Assembly: GCF_030812775.1 (NCBI RefSeq)
Contig: NZ_JAUSTI010000028.1
Location: 1 to 50,673, forward strand
DNA: 50,673 bases
Source of the DNA: Paenibacillus tundrae
GTDB lineage: Bacteria; Bacillota; Bacilli; Paenibacillales; Paenibacillaceae
Direction of reading: 5' to 3'
Below, one piece after another: positions 25,065 through 32,454 of the stretch (the stretch's first letter is position 1; every line of letters starts with the position of its first letter). The notes beneath the pieces were generated by a model. The model was not told the DNA's origin. It saw only the letters and a program-made list of their open reading frames with translations, and did no database searches. Made by a program: the position numbers and the translations under genes.

Positions 25065-26369
25065 ATGACGAGTACAAACAAAGAATCTAACGGATCGCCA
25101 AGTCCGTCCGATTCATCCAAAGGGTTATGGCGTAATCTTCAGTTTGCCCGCATGTTTATCGCTTACGCGCTCGCTACCTTCGGAGATTGGTTCGATGCAC
25201 TGGCGATTCAGGTCATGGTCGCCTATCGGTGGGGGGCTGATCCGCTAATCATCGCACTGATCCCTGTATGCATGGCAGTTCCGGGCATATTGCTGGGCTC
25301 TGTTGCAGGTACGCTTGCGGATCGATTTCACAAAGTTAGAATCATGTTACTCTGTGATGTGATTACTGTAGTGCTAACCATTGCTATTCTGTTTGCTCCT
25401 AATGCAATATGGCTGCTTCCGCTTCTTACCCTGCGAGCCATGATGGGGGTATTCCATATTCCAGCCCAACAAGCACTAACCCGTCAGGTGGTATCAGAGG
25501 AGCATCTATTTCAGGCATCTTCTCTAAATGGCTTTGTTGCACAGTGTTCTAAAGTTGCAGGGCCGCTGCTGGGCGCCGTCATTTTGGCTGTATTTTCACC
25601 TCAATTCTGCATTGTCATTAATGCGTGTACCCGTCTGATATCAGGCTTAGTATTGTGGCCTCTACGAAAGCTAGTACAGCCGAAGCAATGGGAAGGGAAA
25701 GGACTGACTGGGCAGACGCGTACAGAAACCGAGTCAGTACTCACGCAGTGGGTCAGAGGGTGGAGCTTTATTCGAAGTCGTCGAATCATACTGACTACAA
25801 TGCTGTTTGGTTGTTTTGGGTTACTAGCCATTTTGATGATTGATTATCAGTTTACAACACTGTTTCGGGCAATTAAGCCTGGAAATGAATCCTTACTTGG
25901 CTGGTTGGCTTCATCTGTGGGAGCGGGTGCAGTTGTCGTCATTCTGCTGCTGAATCGTCTGCCGCAGATCGGTTATGGTTGGGGTTTAGGAGGAGGTTTT
26001 TCGTTTATTGGAATCGGTATTGCTGCCTTGGGTTGGGTAACGCCGCTAACTCCAGAGATCTGGGTCATCGTCTGGGGGCTGTGTATTGGAATTGGAAACG
26101 GGTTGTCTATGGTAACCATGAACTATCTGTTGCAAAAAGAAACACCTCCTGCCTTCGTAGGTCGAGTGTTTGGTATCCAAAATTCGCTATCCAGCATCGT
26201 ACTTGTAGTTGCTCCTCTGGTAGGGGGAATTTTGATTCGGTCAGCCGGGCCGAGCCCAGCGTTTCAATACATTGGTATGGCGACATTTATGATTGGGATC
26301 GTGGGCATCGTACTACAACGTGTCTTATGGGCAGAAAAGAAATCTCCCGTAGCTGCCTTACAAGAATAA
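25065..26369 (+). CDS. MFS transporter (MFS_3/EntS-like exporter)
   Basis: A 434-residue membrane protein with about 12 predicted segments after a polar N-terminal tail of 25 residues. The family loop between segments 2 and 3 reads GTLADRFHKVRIMLLCD, and the motif RAMMGVFHIPAQQALTRQVV is typical of MFS_3 exporters. A long cytoplasmic loop follows residue 205. Substrate unknown, with drug, siderophore or peptide export being usual for the group. It is downstream of, and probably controlled by, the winged-helix/TPR regulator. A strong terminator follows at 26428-26473. Confidence 0.92.
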   Translation: MTSTNKESNGSPSPSDSSKGLWRNLQFARMFIAYALATFGDWFDALAIQVMVAYRWGADPLIIALIPVCMAVPGILLGSVAGTLADRFHKVRIMLLCDVITVVLTIAILFAPNAIWLLPLLTLRAMMGVFHIPAQQALTRQVVSEEHLFQASSLNGFVAQCSKVAGPLLGAVILAVFSPQFCIVINACTRLISGLVLWPLRKLVQPKQWEGKGLTGQTRTETESVLTQWVRGWSFIRSRRIILTTMLFGCFGLLAILMIDYQFTTLFRAIKPGNESLLGWLASSVGAGAVVVILLLNRLPQIGYGWGLGGGFSFIGIGIAALGWVTPLTPEIWVIVWGLCIGIGNGLSMVTMNYLLQKETPPAFVGRVFGIQNSLSSIVLVVAPLVGGILIRSAGPSPAFQYIGMATFMIGIVGIVLQRVLWAEKKSPVAALQE

Positions 26370-26427
26370 GTTTGACCCGCTATCATTTGCCACAAACTTG
26401 ATCACGATGGGATGCTTTAAATTAAAA

Positions 26428-26473
26428 CAAGAACAGCCGCTGCTGGTTTTCACCAGAAGCGGCTGTTCTTTGG
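26428..26473. terminator. Bidirectional terminator between converging genes
   Basis: AAGAACAGCCGC pairs with GCGGCTGTTCTT, and CTGGT with ACCAG inside. A-rich sequence precedes it and TTTGG follows. It separates the rightward MFS gene from the leftward gene ending at 26532. A small ATGC/GCAT dyad follows at about 26475-26492. Confidence 0.85.
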
Positions 26474-26531
26474 CATGCGTAGCGTAGCATGCATCAGAGT
26501 AGCAAGAAGAGGTGCTTTGCCATGTACCATG

Positions 26532-27113
26532 CTACACTTCCCACCAAGCAAAATAAGCAGTTGAGGCCAGTAAGCCCGCAACGGAGAGGGAGCCACTAAC
26601 CGTCAGATTGATCGACTGACCTGGGGGAACAACATATTGCCCCCAGACGCTCGATGCAAATGGCCCAGCTTGCAGAGGCATCGACATGATTGTAGTCGCT
26701 CCAGATGGAGCCGAAGCAGAGGCGCGTACCGTTGCGACGCTGGTATTACTGCTGGATAGATTGCTGTTCACTGCGGCTATAGTGGTTGGTGAGGTTAGTG
26801 TGCCATTCGCGCTTAGTATCATCGAACCACTAAAGGAAGACAGAAGGTTGAGTCCTACCGTAATCCCGCCAGAGAGTCGTGATACATATAGGGTTCTACC
26901 GCTACCCACAGGATTCGTGAGTTGTACCGTCGCAATGACGCTACCTCCTAACAGTCCAAGCGTTGTTGAGTTGGTTGAACCCGCGTTATATAGATTGCCT
27001 GTGTTACCGGCATCCGTCTCAGGTGGAGCAACAATGCCGGGGGAAGTAAAGGTGTTGGTGTTGGAGGTATAGACGGGCTGACTTAAAGGGTTGAATACAT
27101 TATTATTCGGCAC
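26532..27113 (-). CDS. Ser/Thr/Asn-rich putative surface protein (WWEV-ending)
   Basis: A 193-residue protein without signal peptide or membrane anchor, rich in Ser, Thr, Asn, Gly and Val and poor in charge. It is a paralogue of the gene at 27139: both have N-x-N-V-F-N near the start, TNTF(T/S)(S/A)PGI, GSGRT(L/I), VVPPGQ and a final F/L-x-WWE(V/F). The predicted fold is a beta-sandwich of the kind found in fibres and spore surface proteins. GTG 27113 is chosen because AAAGGTGGTG (complement of about 27120-27129) lies 7 bases upstream and gives MPNNNVFN, like the MPN start of the repeat protein. The frame extends to 27125 through the ribosome binding site itself. Function unknown. Confidence 0.75.
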   Translation of the reverse strand: MPNNNVFNPLSQPVYTSNTNTFTSPGIVAPPETDAGNTGNLYNAGSTNSTTLGLLGGSVIATVQLTNPVGSGRTLYVSRLSGGITVGLNLLSSFSGSMILSANGTLTSPTTIAAVNSNLSSSNTSVATVRASASAPSGATTIMSMPLQAGPFASSVWGQYVVPPGQSINLTVSGSLSVAGLLASTAYFAWWEV

Positions 27114-27138
27114 AGTATACACCACCTTTATAAGTAGA

Positions 27139-27672
27139 TTAGAATTCCCACCACGATAGATTGATTGCTGCGGTCTGATTCCCCGTACCTAAACTAATCG
27201 ATAATGTCTGTCCCGGGGGAACAACGAGCGCACCATTAAAATCAAGCATATACATGCCAGCCGTTAACGGAATACTGATGAGACTTGTGAATGCACCGCC
27301 CAGTGTACCTGTATTTTGCCTTGTAGTGACTACACTGGCGTTGGCATTACCCAGTAGGGTATTGACTGGAACAGGAATGCTTCCTGCGGTCACTGTCCCC
27401 CCCGAATATATAACCAAGGTTGCCGCCGCTGTGGCGCCTCCTAGTATGCTTGATATCCGTATCGTTCTGCCACTGCCAGCCGCATTAATGATTTGCAACA
27501 GAAGGTTTTGGCCCGCGGGAATGGAGGAGTTATTCGTAGTCAGTGTAAAAAAACTACCAGCCGCCGCGGCTCCGCTCTCTGCCGAAGCCTCAATACCAGG
27601 AGCGGAGAACGTATTCGTCAACTGTGTGAATAAAGGTCCGTTCGACTGATTGAACACATTATAGTTCGTGAT
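27139..27672 (-). CDS. Ser/Thr/Gly-rich putative surface protein (WWEF-ending), unusual start
   Basis: A 177-residue paralogue of the protein encoded at 26532, with no signal peptide. Features are NYNVFNQSNGPLFTQLTNTF, AAGSGRTIRISS, LISIPLTAGMYMLDFNG, VVPPGQTLSISLG and the end LSWWEF. Alignment with the paralogue puts the first residue at an ATC codon (27672-27670) exactly 8 bases after a strong GGGAGG (complement of 27681-27686). The only conventional starts in frame are GTG at 27681, which overlaps the ribosome binding site, and TTG at 27696, which precedes it. Either AUC is used or the start was lost or shifted. It is first in a leftward pair, 25 bases before the next gene. Confidence 0.7.
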   Translation of the reverse strand: MTNYNVFNQSNGPLFTQLTNTFSAPGIEASAESGAAAAGSFFTLTTNNSSIPAGQNLLLQIINAAGSGRTIRISSILGGATAAATLVIYSGGTVTAGSIPVPVNTLLGNANASVVTTRQNTGTLGGAFTSLISIPLTAGMYMLDFNGALVVPPGQTLSISLGTGNQTAAINLSWWEF

Positions 27673-27787
27673 CTCTTCCACCTCCCTTACGACCAATAGA
27701 TAACCCTATAGCTATAGAGACTGCTCCAAAAATCAGAATCAACATGCTCTAGAACAAGCCTTCTCTCGTATGCTTCATTGTACTTGC

Positions 27788-27816
27788 ATTGTATGAGGGA
27801 AACGAATGAAGGGTTT
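27788..27816 (-). promoter_or_regulatory. Candidate mother-cell (sigma-E/K-like) promoter for the leftward pair
   Basis: On the complementary strand CATACAAT (27795-27788) matches the sporulation -10 consensus CATANNNT, and an AC-containing -35 (AAACC, 27816-27812) lies about 17 bases upstream, as for sigma-K promoters. Motif match only. Transcription would begin roughly 110 bases before the WWEF gene. Confidence 0.35.
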
Positions 27817-27877
27817 GGGACAAAATGAGGAAAACTGGAAATAGCGGCAGATGCCGTGCCCGTATTTTGAATAAAGG

Positions 27878-27885
27878 CATACGAT
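27878..27885 (+). promoter_or_regulatory. Candidate sporulation -10 box before the DUF6385 gene
   Basis: CATACGAT fits CATANNNT and lies 31 bases before the start codon, a natural distance for a promoter followed by the ribosome binding site AAGGGG. The -35 is not clear. Low-confidence motif match. Confidence 0.3.
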
Positions 27886-27916
27886 GCGGAAGCACATTTT
27901 TTAAGGGGAAATTGAG

Positions 27917-28414
27917 ATGAGTCGAACAGCGAAGCGATGTAAGAGAAAAACGCATCCATCAACTAAATATGCAAACCGCTGCCAACCTCGTCGTTCCTGC
28001 CGCGCTAAATTGCTGAAACCCCCTTGTTCCCGGATTACGCGTCCTCGGTTCAAGCAGGGTACTTCCTCACATACCAAACTCCCTGGTGCTACTCACTGTT
28101 TTACCGAGCATACGTATGTCGGAGCCATGACCCAAAATACAACCCAACCTCTGCCGGCACAGGATACCTCATCGCTCAGCATGTACACATATGGCATCGT
28201 GAACCGGGGCGAACATCCAGCTATTGTAGAGATTCAGATTAGCCCCAATGCTGTGGATTATGCCGTGGACAGCCAGGAGGTGATCGCGGGAGGTCAGACG
28301 AAGGCTTTGGTGCCACAGCGATTTTTACACTATACCCGGCTGGTTATTCAATCGGTTCAGCCAGATCAACCAACAAGGCTCGATGTTTATTTTCAGGCAC
28401 AACGTGTGCGGTAA
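27917..28414 (+). CDS. Arg/Cys-rich DUF6385-domain protein, putative coat/surface protein
   Basis: A 165-residue protein. Residues 1-60 are strongly basic and hold several cysteines (MSRTAKRCKRK, RCQPRRSCRAK, PPCSR), a composition seen in spore coat proteins. Residues about 80-165 form the DUF6385 domain: YTYGIVNRGEHPAIVEIQIS, VDSQEVIAGGQTKALVPQRF, then YTRLVIQSV and a final LDVYFQAQRV. The same domain ends the repeat protein encoded next. There is no signal peptide. AAGGGG lies 8 bases before the ATG. It begins the rightward gene group and lies back to back with the WWEF gene. Exact function unknown. Confidence 0.8.
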   Translation: MSRTAKRCKRKTHPSTKYANRCQPRRSCRAKLLKPPCSRITRPRFKQGTSSHTKLPGATHCFTEHTYVGAMTQNTTQPLPAQDTSSLSMYTYGIVNRGEHPAIVEIQISPNAVDYAVDSQEVIAGGQTKALVPQRFLHYTRLVIQSVQPDQPTRLDVYFQAQRVR

Positions 28415-28459
28415 AGGGGTATATCAAGACAGATATGACCAGGGAGGAGGACGAGGCGC

Positions 28460-29953
28460 ATGCCTAACTTTACAACGTTTAATACCAATCCCGATAACTT
28501 GCGAACCTTGATCTTCGGTCAGGATAGCACGGGGACAGCTCAACCTGTCAGAACCGATACAAGCGGCAATGTGGTCGGCATTATTTTGGACGGGACAATC
28601 AGTAACATCTCAGGTTTGACTACTGTTACGATTAATGCAGGAACGATTACAAACATTCTCAACGGAACCATTACAAGTGTACTTGGCGCAACGATTACAG
28701 CTGGTACCATAAATAGTGTGCTGGGTGCTACAGTGACGGCGGGAACCCTGACCAATTTATTGAATGGTACAATCACCAGCGTGCTCGGAGCAACGATCAC
28801 GGCAGGAACGCTATCGAACCTGTTGGATGGGACGATCACGAGTGTACTTGGCACAACGATTACAGCGGGAACCATTACGAGTGTGCTCGGTGCGACCGTC
28901 ACAGCAGGAACCCTGACCAACCTGTTAAACGGTACAATCACGAATGTGCTTGGCGCAACGATTACAGCCGGAACGATCACCAGTGTACTCGGCGCGACGG
29001 TAACGGCCGGAACGCTGACGAACCTGTTGAATGGTACGATCACGAATGTGCTTGGCGCAACGATTACAGCGGGAACGATTACGAGTGTACTCGGTGCGAC
29101 GGTAACGGCCGGAACGCTGACGAACCTGCTGAATGGTACGATCACAAGTGTGCTTGGCGCAACGATCACCGCGGGAACACTGAGCAATTTGCTTAACGGT
29201 ACAATCACGAGTGTACTCGGTGCAACGATTACAGCGGGTACGATTAGCAGTGTGCTTGGCGCAACGATTACAGCGGGAACACTAAGCAATTTGCTCAACG
29301 GTACGATCACAAGTGTGCTCGGAGCTACCGTCACGGCAGGGACGTTAAACAACTTGCTGAATGGTACGATTACAAGTGTATTAGGAGCAACTATTACCGC
29401 AGGAACGTTAACAAACCTGCTGAACGGCACCATCACCAGCGTACTTGGAGCAACCGTGACGGCCGGAACGTTAACGAACTTATTGAATGGTACGATCACA
29501 AGTGTACTGGGAGCTACAATCACCGCAGGCACGTTGACCAATCTGCTGAACGGAACGATTACCAGTGTGCTCGGAGCAACGATTACGGCGGGGACACTGA
29601 GTAGCGTAACTTCTATATCACAGAAGAGCTTTCAGGAATCACAGCTTATTGGTACACCGACCGCGAATACTTTTACAGCTCTTCCGGCCGTGACCACCAG
29701 TGTATTTGGGACGTATTCCTTCTTCGTATATAACCGAGGCCCAGGAGTTAATCGGGTGGATGCCCGTGTTGAAATCAGTGCTAACGGAACGAACTGGTAT
29801 ACCGATGTAACAACCGTCACAGGCATATTATCTGGATCGGTGGATGTATTGGTGCCACAGCGTTTCCTCAAATATACACGCCTATCCTATCGTTCCAGTC
29901 TCATCGGATCACCGACTACAATTGATGTCATCTTCAATGGACAAGGCACATAA
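28460..29953 (+). CDS. Two-module repeat protein with C-terminal DUF6385 domain
   Basis: A 497-residue protein without signal peptide. Residues 1-60 are a head (MPNFTTFNTNPDNL). Residues 61-377 consist only of 17 copies of a 13-residue module (GTITSVLGATITA) and 12 copies of an 8-residue module (GTLTNLLN), with single substitutions. In these 317 residues the only charged side chain is Asp123. Residues about 390-497 are DUF6385 (YSFFVYNRGPGVNRVDARVE, VDVLVPQRFLKYTRLSY). Such Gly/Thr-led periodicity suggests a beta-solenoid shaft with a globular end. Thr/Ser make up over a third of the repeats, and 11 of 12 short modules end in an N-G-T tripeptide, so it is a good glycosylation target for the enzymes encoded around it. 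GGGAGGAGG precedes the ATG. Confidence 0.88.
   Translation: MPNFTTFNTNPDNLRTLIFGQDSTGTAQPVRTDTSGNVVGIILDGTISNISGLTTVTINAGTITNILNGTITSVLGATITAGTINSVLGATVTAGTLTNLLNGTITSVLGATITAGTLSNLLDGTITSVLGTTITAGTITSVLGATVTAGTLTNLLNGTITNVLGATITAGTITSVLGATVTAGTLTNLLNGTITNVLGATITAGTITSVLGATVTAGTLTNLLNGTITSVLGATITAGTLSNLLNGTITSVLGATITAGTISSVLGATITAGTLSNLLNGTITSVLGATVTAGTLNNLLNGTITSVLGATITAGTLTNLLNGTITSVLGATVTAGTLTNLLNGTITSVLGATITAGTLTNLLNGTITSVLGATITAGTLSSVTSISQKSFQESQLIGTPTANTFTALPAVTTSVFGTYSFFVYNRGPGVNRVDARVEISANGTNWYTDVTTVTGILSGSVDVLVPQRFLKYTRLSYRSSLIGSPTTIDVIFNGQGT
28640..29590 (+). repeat. In-frame tandem repeats of 39-bp and 24-bp modules
   Basis: These 951 bases encode the 8- and 13-residue modules of the repeat protein. 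The copies are nearly identical as protein but vary at third positions (for example GGAACG, GGTACG, GGAACC for Gly-Thr), so protein sequence has been kept while DNA drifted. The long antisense frame over this region is a by-product of the repetition. Confidence 0.9.
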
Positions 29954-29974
29954 CCCGATTGATCATCATATAGG

Positions 29975-30015
29975 TACATGGAGTCCGCTTTTGTGGGCTT
30001 CATGTATTTTTTTTT
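29975..30015 (+). terminator. Terminator between repeat protein and glycosyltransferase genes
   Basis: TACATG (29975-29980) pairs with CATGTA (30001-30006), with additional inner pairs, followed by nine T. It ends only about 5 bases before the ribosome binding site of the next gene, so structural and glycosyltransferase genes are probably expressed at different levels. Confidence 0.75.
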
Positions 30016-30036
30016 GGCATAGGAGGTGATGGTGCT

Positions 30037-32454
30037 GTGAAGCAAGGGTTAGTCGGAATCCACATGATTGTGCAAAATGAAGAACATTACCTGCCCCGTT
30101 GTCTGGGCAGCTTCCAATCACTTGCAAGTGAATGCTTTGTTACAGATACCGGCTCCGTAGATCGCACGGTTGAGATTGCTAGACAACATCAGGCAACGGT
30201 GCTGCATGCGAAGTGGGATGAGGACTTTGCTTCTGCCCGTAATATCAGTCTACCGCTGGCAAGTACAGACTGGATTCTGTGTGTGGATGCGGATGAGTAT
30301 GCCGTAGAAGGGATTGATGAGCTCCTTGCGTTCCTTCCAACGGTTGAGCCTAGCATCACCAAATTGCGAGTCACTATAATTAATCAAATCGGCGAACAGG
30401 AGCAAGCCAATGTGTTGTTTCAGCCTGTCCGTCTCTTCCGAGCAGGTCGAGGATACCGGTACAACGGACGGATCCATGAACAGCTCGTTCGTGGTACCAC
30501 AGGAGATAGAGAAAGAGCGATAACTGTGGGTGCAAGTGTAGAAAGCGAGCTGCCTACTGAAATAGCAAAAGGTGTATCCGTGGAGCAGGAACCTCTCGCA
30601 CCACTAGTTATTATGCATGACGGTTATTTGCCGTCTACTATGGCGACCGGGCATAAACCACGTCGCAATCTCAAGCTGCTCCAGAAACAGCTTGTAGAGC
30701 AACCAGAACATCCTTTTCACCTCTACAATCTCGGTGTAACGTACTGCCAGCTAGGATATGTGGAGAAGGCGACAGAAGCATTCGCGCAATCTCTTCAATC
30801 TACTCCGCTGGAAGCACCGTATCGTCCAACCTTAGTTCGAGACTATACGAAGGTGCTTATTGTGCTGGAACGTTATGATGAAGCACATGGACTTCTGGCT
30901 GTAGAGAGACAGCGTTATTGGGGCTATGCGGATCTGCATCTATTGTTCGGGGAGACGTTGCAGCAGCAGGGTTTGGAAGAACGCGCTTATCAGGTTTATG
31001 CAGAAGCAGTTGAGCATTACACAGACCATGGAACATCAGTGAACATAACGAAGATTGAATTGCAGAGCACTAGCGATAAAGGACATGAGGTTCAATCCGA
31101 GCCAGCTTATGTTACTGAGCAAGGTTCGGCTACCTGTAAACCCTATACAGCGATGGGGCGGTTAGCACAGAAAAAAGGATTCCTGCAAGAAGCAGCTCAA
31201 TTATATAAGCTTGCGTTAGTTAGTATGCCAACCTATAAACCAGCGTGGAGAGGTTTGGCTGATGTGCTACAACAGTCGGGTGAGCCAGATGAACGGATTG
31301 CTGAACAATTGAAGACTGGATGGAAAGACCAATGGAAGGAACAACTGCAACGAGTTGCCGTTGAAGCTGATCGGGATATAACGGAGGTTATTCAAGCACT
31401 TGCCTCCTGCGGAGCATACGAACAGGCACTGCACATTCTGCAAGATCAGGATTGCAACCATAGCATACCGGAAGCTGACCTCGTGCACTGGATGCTGTGT
31501 GTGAACAGGGTGTCCGAAGTGCAAGAATGGGCAGAGAGGCAGTATCGGGATGGGAAAGATCATCATGTATTTAAAGCGTCTGATCTGAAAATGGACTGGG
31601 CAGTGGCGTGCTGGACTCATGGTTCAACGCTACCATCTTCGTTTCTGGCTGTAATTGAACTAGAGGAAAACTCTACTTGGAGAGCATTAGACCGCTTACT
31701 TTGCGACCAGAACGAGCCAGAGACAGGACTAGGAACAGGAACCAACACAGAAACGAAGACAAAGATCAACATAGAGATAAAGACACCTAATAATACAGAG
31801 ACAAGAGTGAAATCACACTTGAAAGATGAGGGTTGGGATCAGGATGAGCGCATTATTCAGCCAGATGCAGATAGCCAAAAGGTAACTACATCGCAAGTTT
31901 CAGCATGCGTACAAACATTAGCAAAAACAATCATAGAACGGGCTGTACAGACAGGACAGTTATCCCTTGCGAAACGGTTGCATATGAAGATCGCAGAGCT
32001 TTATGTAGAACCTTATGAACGTTTGTTGCACAAGCAATGGATCGCCGAGGTGCTGTATCGCACCGGATATACGATGGCAGCAGCTGAGATATTAATTCAG
32101 TGTATGGCAGAAGGGGAGCTACAGGCGCAGAGTCTATTTATTCTGGGGGAAACGGTGTATAGCAGAGGGCATTACGATCAAGCTCTAGCTCTGTTCCAAC
32201 AAGCATTGGAGCAAGAACCAGGATTACATCGAGCCAGAGCAGGTGCATCTCTATGTTATTTGCAGTTGGCTAAGGAGGTCATAGAGCAAGAGATAACACG
32301 TTCACCTTCCGTTGCTGAACTGACAGCTCAATTGACGGTGCTGGAGCAAAAATTGCGACTTGCTGAGGGGCTTCCTTGGCGTACGGTCTTCCATGCGAAG
32401 GAGAGGAGGAATCATGTTGCCGAACAATCTCATTTCGCTATGCATGATCGTTAA
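30037..32454 (+). CDS. GT2 glycosyltransferase fused to TPR region (1 of 3)
   Basis: An 805-residue soluble protein. Residues 1-180 are a GT-A glycosyltransferase family 2 domain: GIHMIVQNEEHYLPRCLGSF, VTDTGSVDRT (nucleotide-binding aspartate), the metal-binding VDADEY, and NGRIHEQLV near the domain end. From about residue 225 it is helical with TPR units (PFHLYNLGVTYCQLGYVEKA; ALALFQQALEQEPGLHRARA near the end), interrupted by a Thr/Glu/Lys-rich low-complexity linker at about 560-620. No membrane segment. The start is GTG after AGGAGGTGAT. Its 3' end overlaps the next glycosyltransferase gene by 41 bases. It probably adds a sugar to a protein held by the TPR groove, with the adjacent repeat protein as the likely acceptor (inference). 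Confidence 0.88.
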   Translation: MKQGLVGIHMIVQNEEHYLPRCLGSFQSLASECFVTDTGSVDRTVEIARQHQATVLHAKWDEDFASARNISLPLASTDWILCVDADEYAVEGIDELLAFLPTVEPSITKLRVTIINQIGEQEQANVLFQPVRLFRAGRGYRYNGRIHEQLVRGTTGDRERAITVGASVESELPTEIAKGVSVEQEPLAPLVIMHDGYLPSTMATGHKPRRNLKLLQKQLVEQPEHPFHLYNLGVTYCQLGYVEKATEAFAQSLQSTPLEAPYRPTLVRDYTKVLIVLERYDEAHGLLAVERQRYWGYADLHLLFGETLQQQGLEERAYQVYAEAVEHYTDHGTSVNITKIELQSTSDKGHEVQSEPAYVTEQGSATCKPYTAMGRLAQKKGFLQEAAQLYKLALVSMPTYKPAWRGLADVLQQSGEPDERIAEQLKTGWKDQWKEQLQRVAVEADRDITEVIQALASCGAYEQALHILQDQDCNHSIPEADLVHWMLCVNRVSEVQEWAERQYRDGKDHHVFKASDLKMDWAVACWTHGSTLPSSFLAVIELEENSTWRALDRLLCDQNEPETGLGTGTNTETKTKINIEIKTPNNTETRVKSHLKDEGWDQDERIIQPDADSQKVTTSQVSACVQTLAKTIIERAVQTGQLSLAKRLHMKIAELYVEPYERLLHKQWIAEVLYRTGYTMAAAEILIQCMAEGELQAQSLFILGETVYSRGHYDQALALFQQALEQEPGLHRARAGASLCYLQLAKEVIEQEITRSPSVAELTAQLTVLEQKLRLAEGLPWRTVFHAKERRNHVAEQSHFAMHDR

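Noticed and set aside
28540..29541. A 333-codon open frame antisense to the repeat protein
   Set aside because: It mirrors the sense repeats, has no ribosome binding site, and arises because repeated DNA without stops in one frame tends to be open in another.
28640..29590. Regular repeats that could suggest a CRISPR array
   Set aside because: Units are 24 and 39 bases, in frame, and coding, with no conserved repeat/unique spacer pattern and no cas genes.
26532..29953. Prophage tail-fibre module
   Set aside because: No phage structural, lysis, integrase or packaging genes are nearby, and the neighbours are glycosyltransferases. It stays a secondary alternative.
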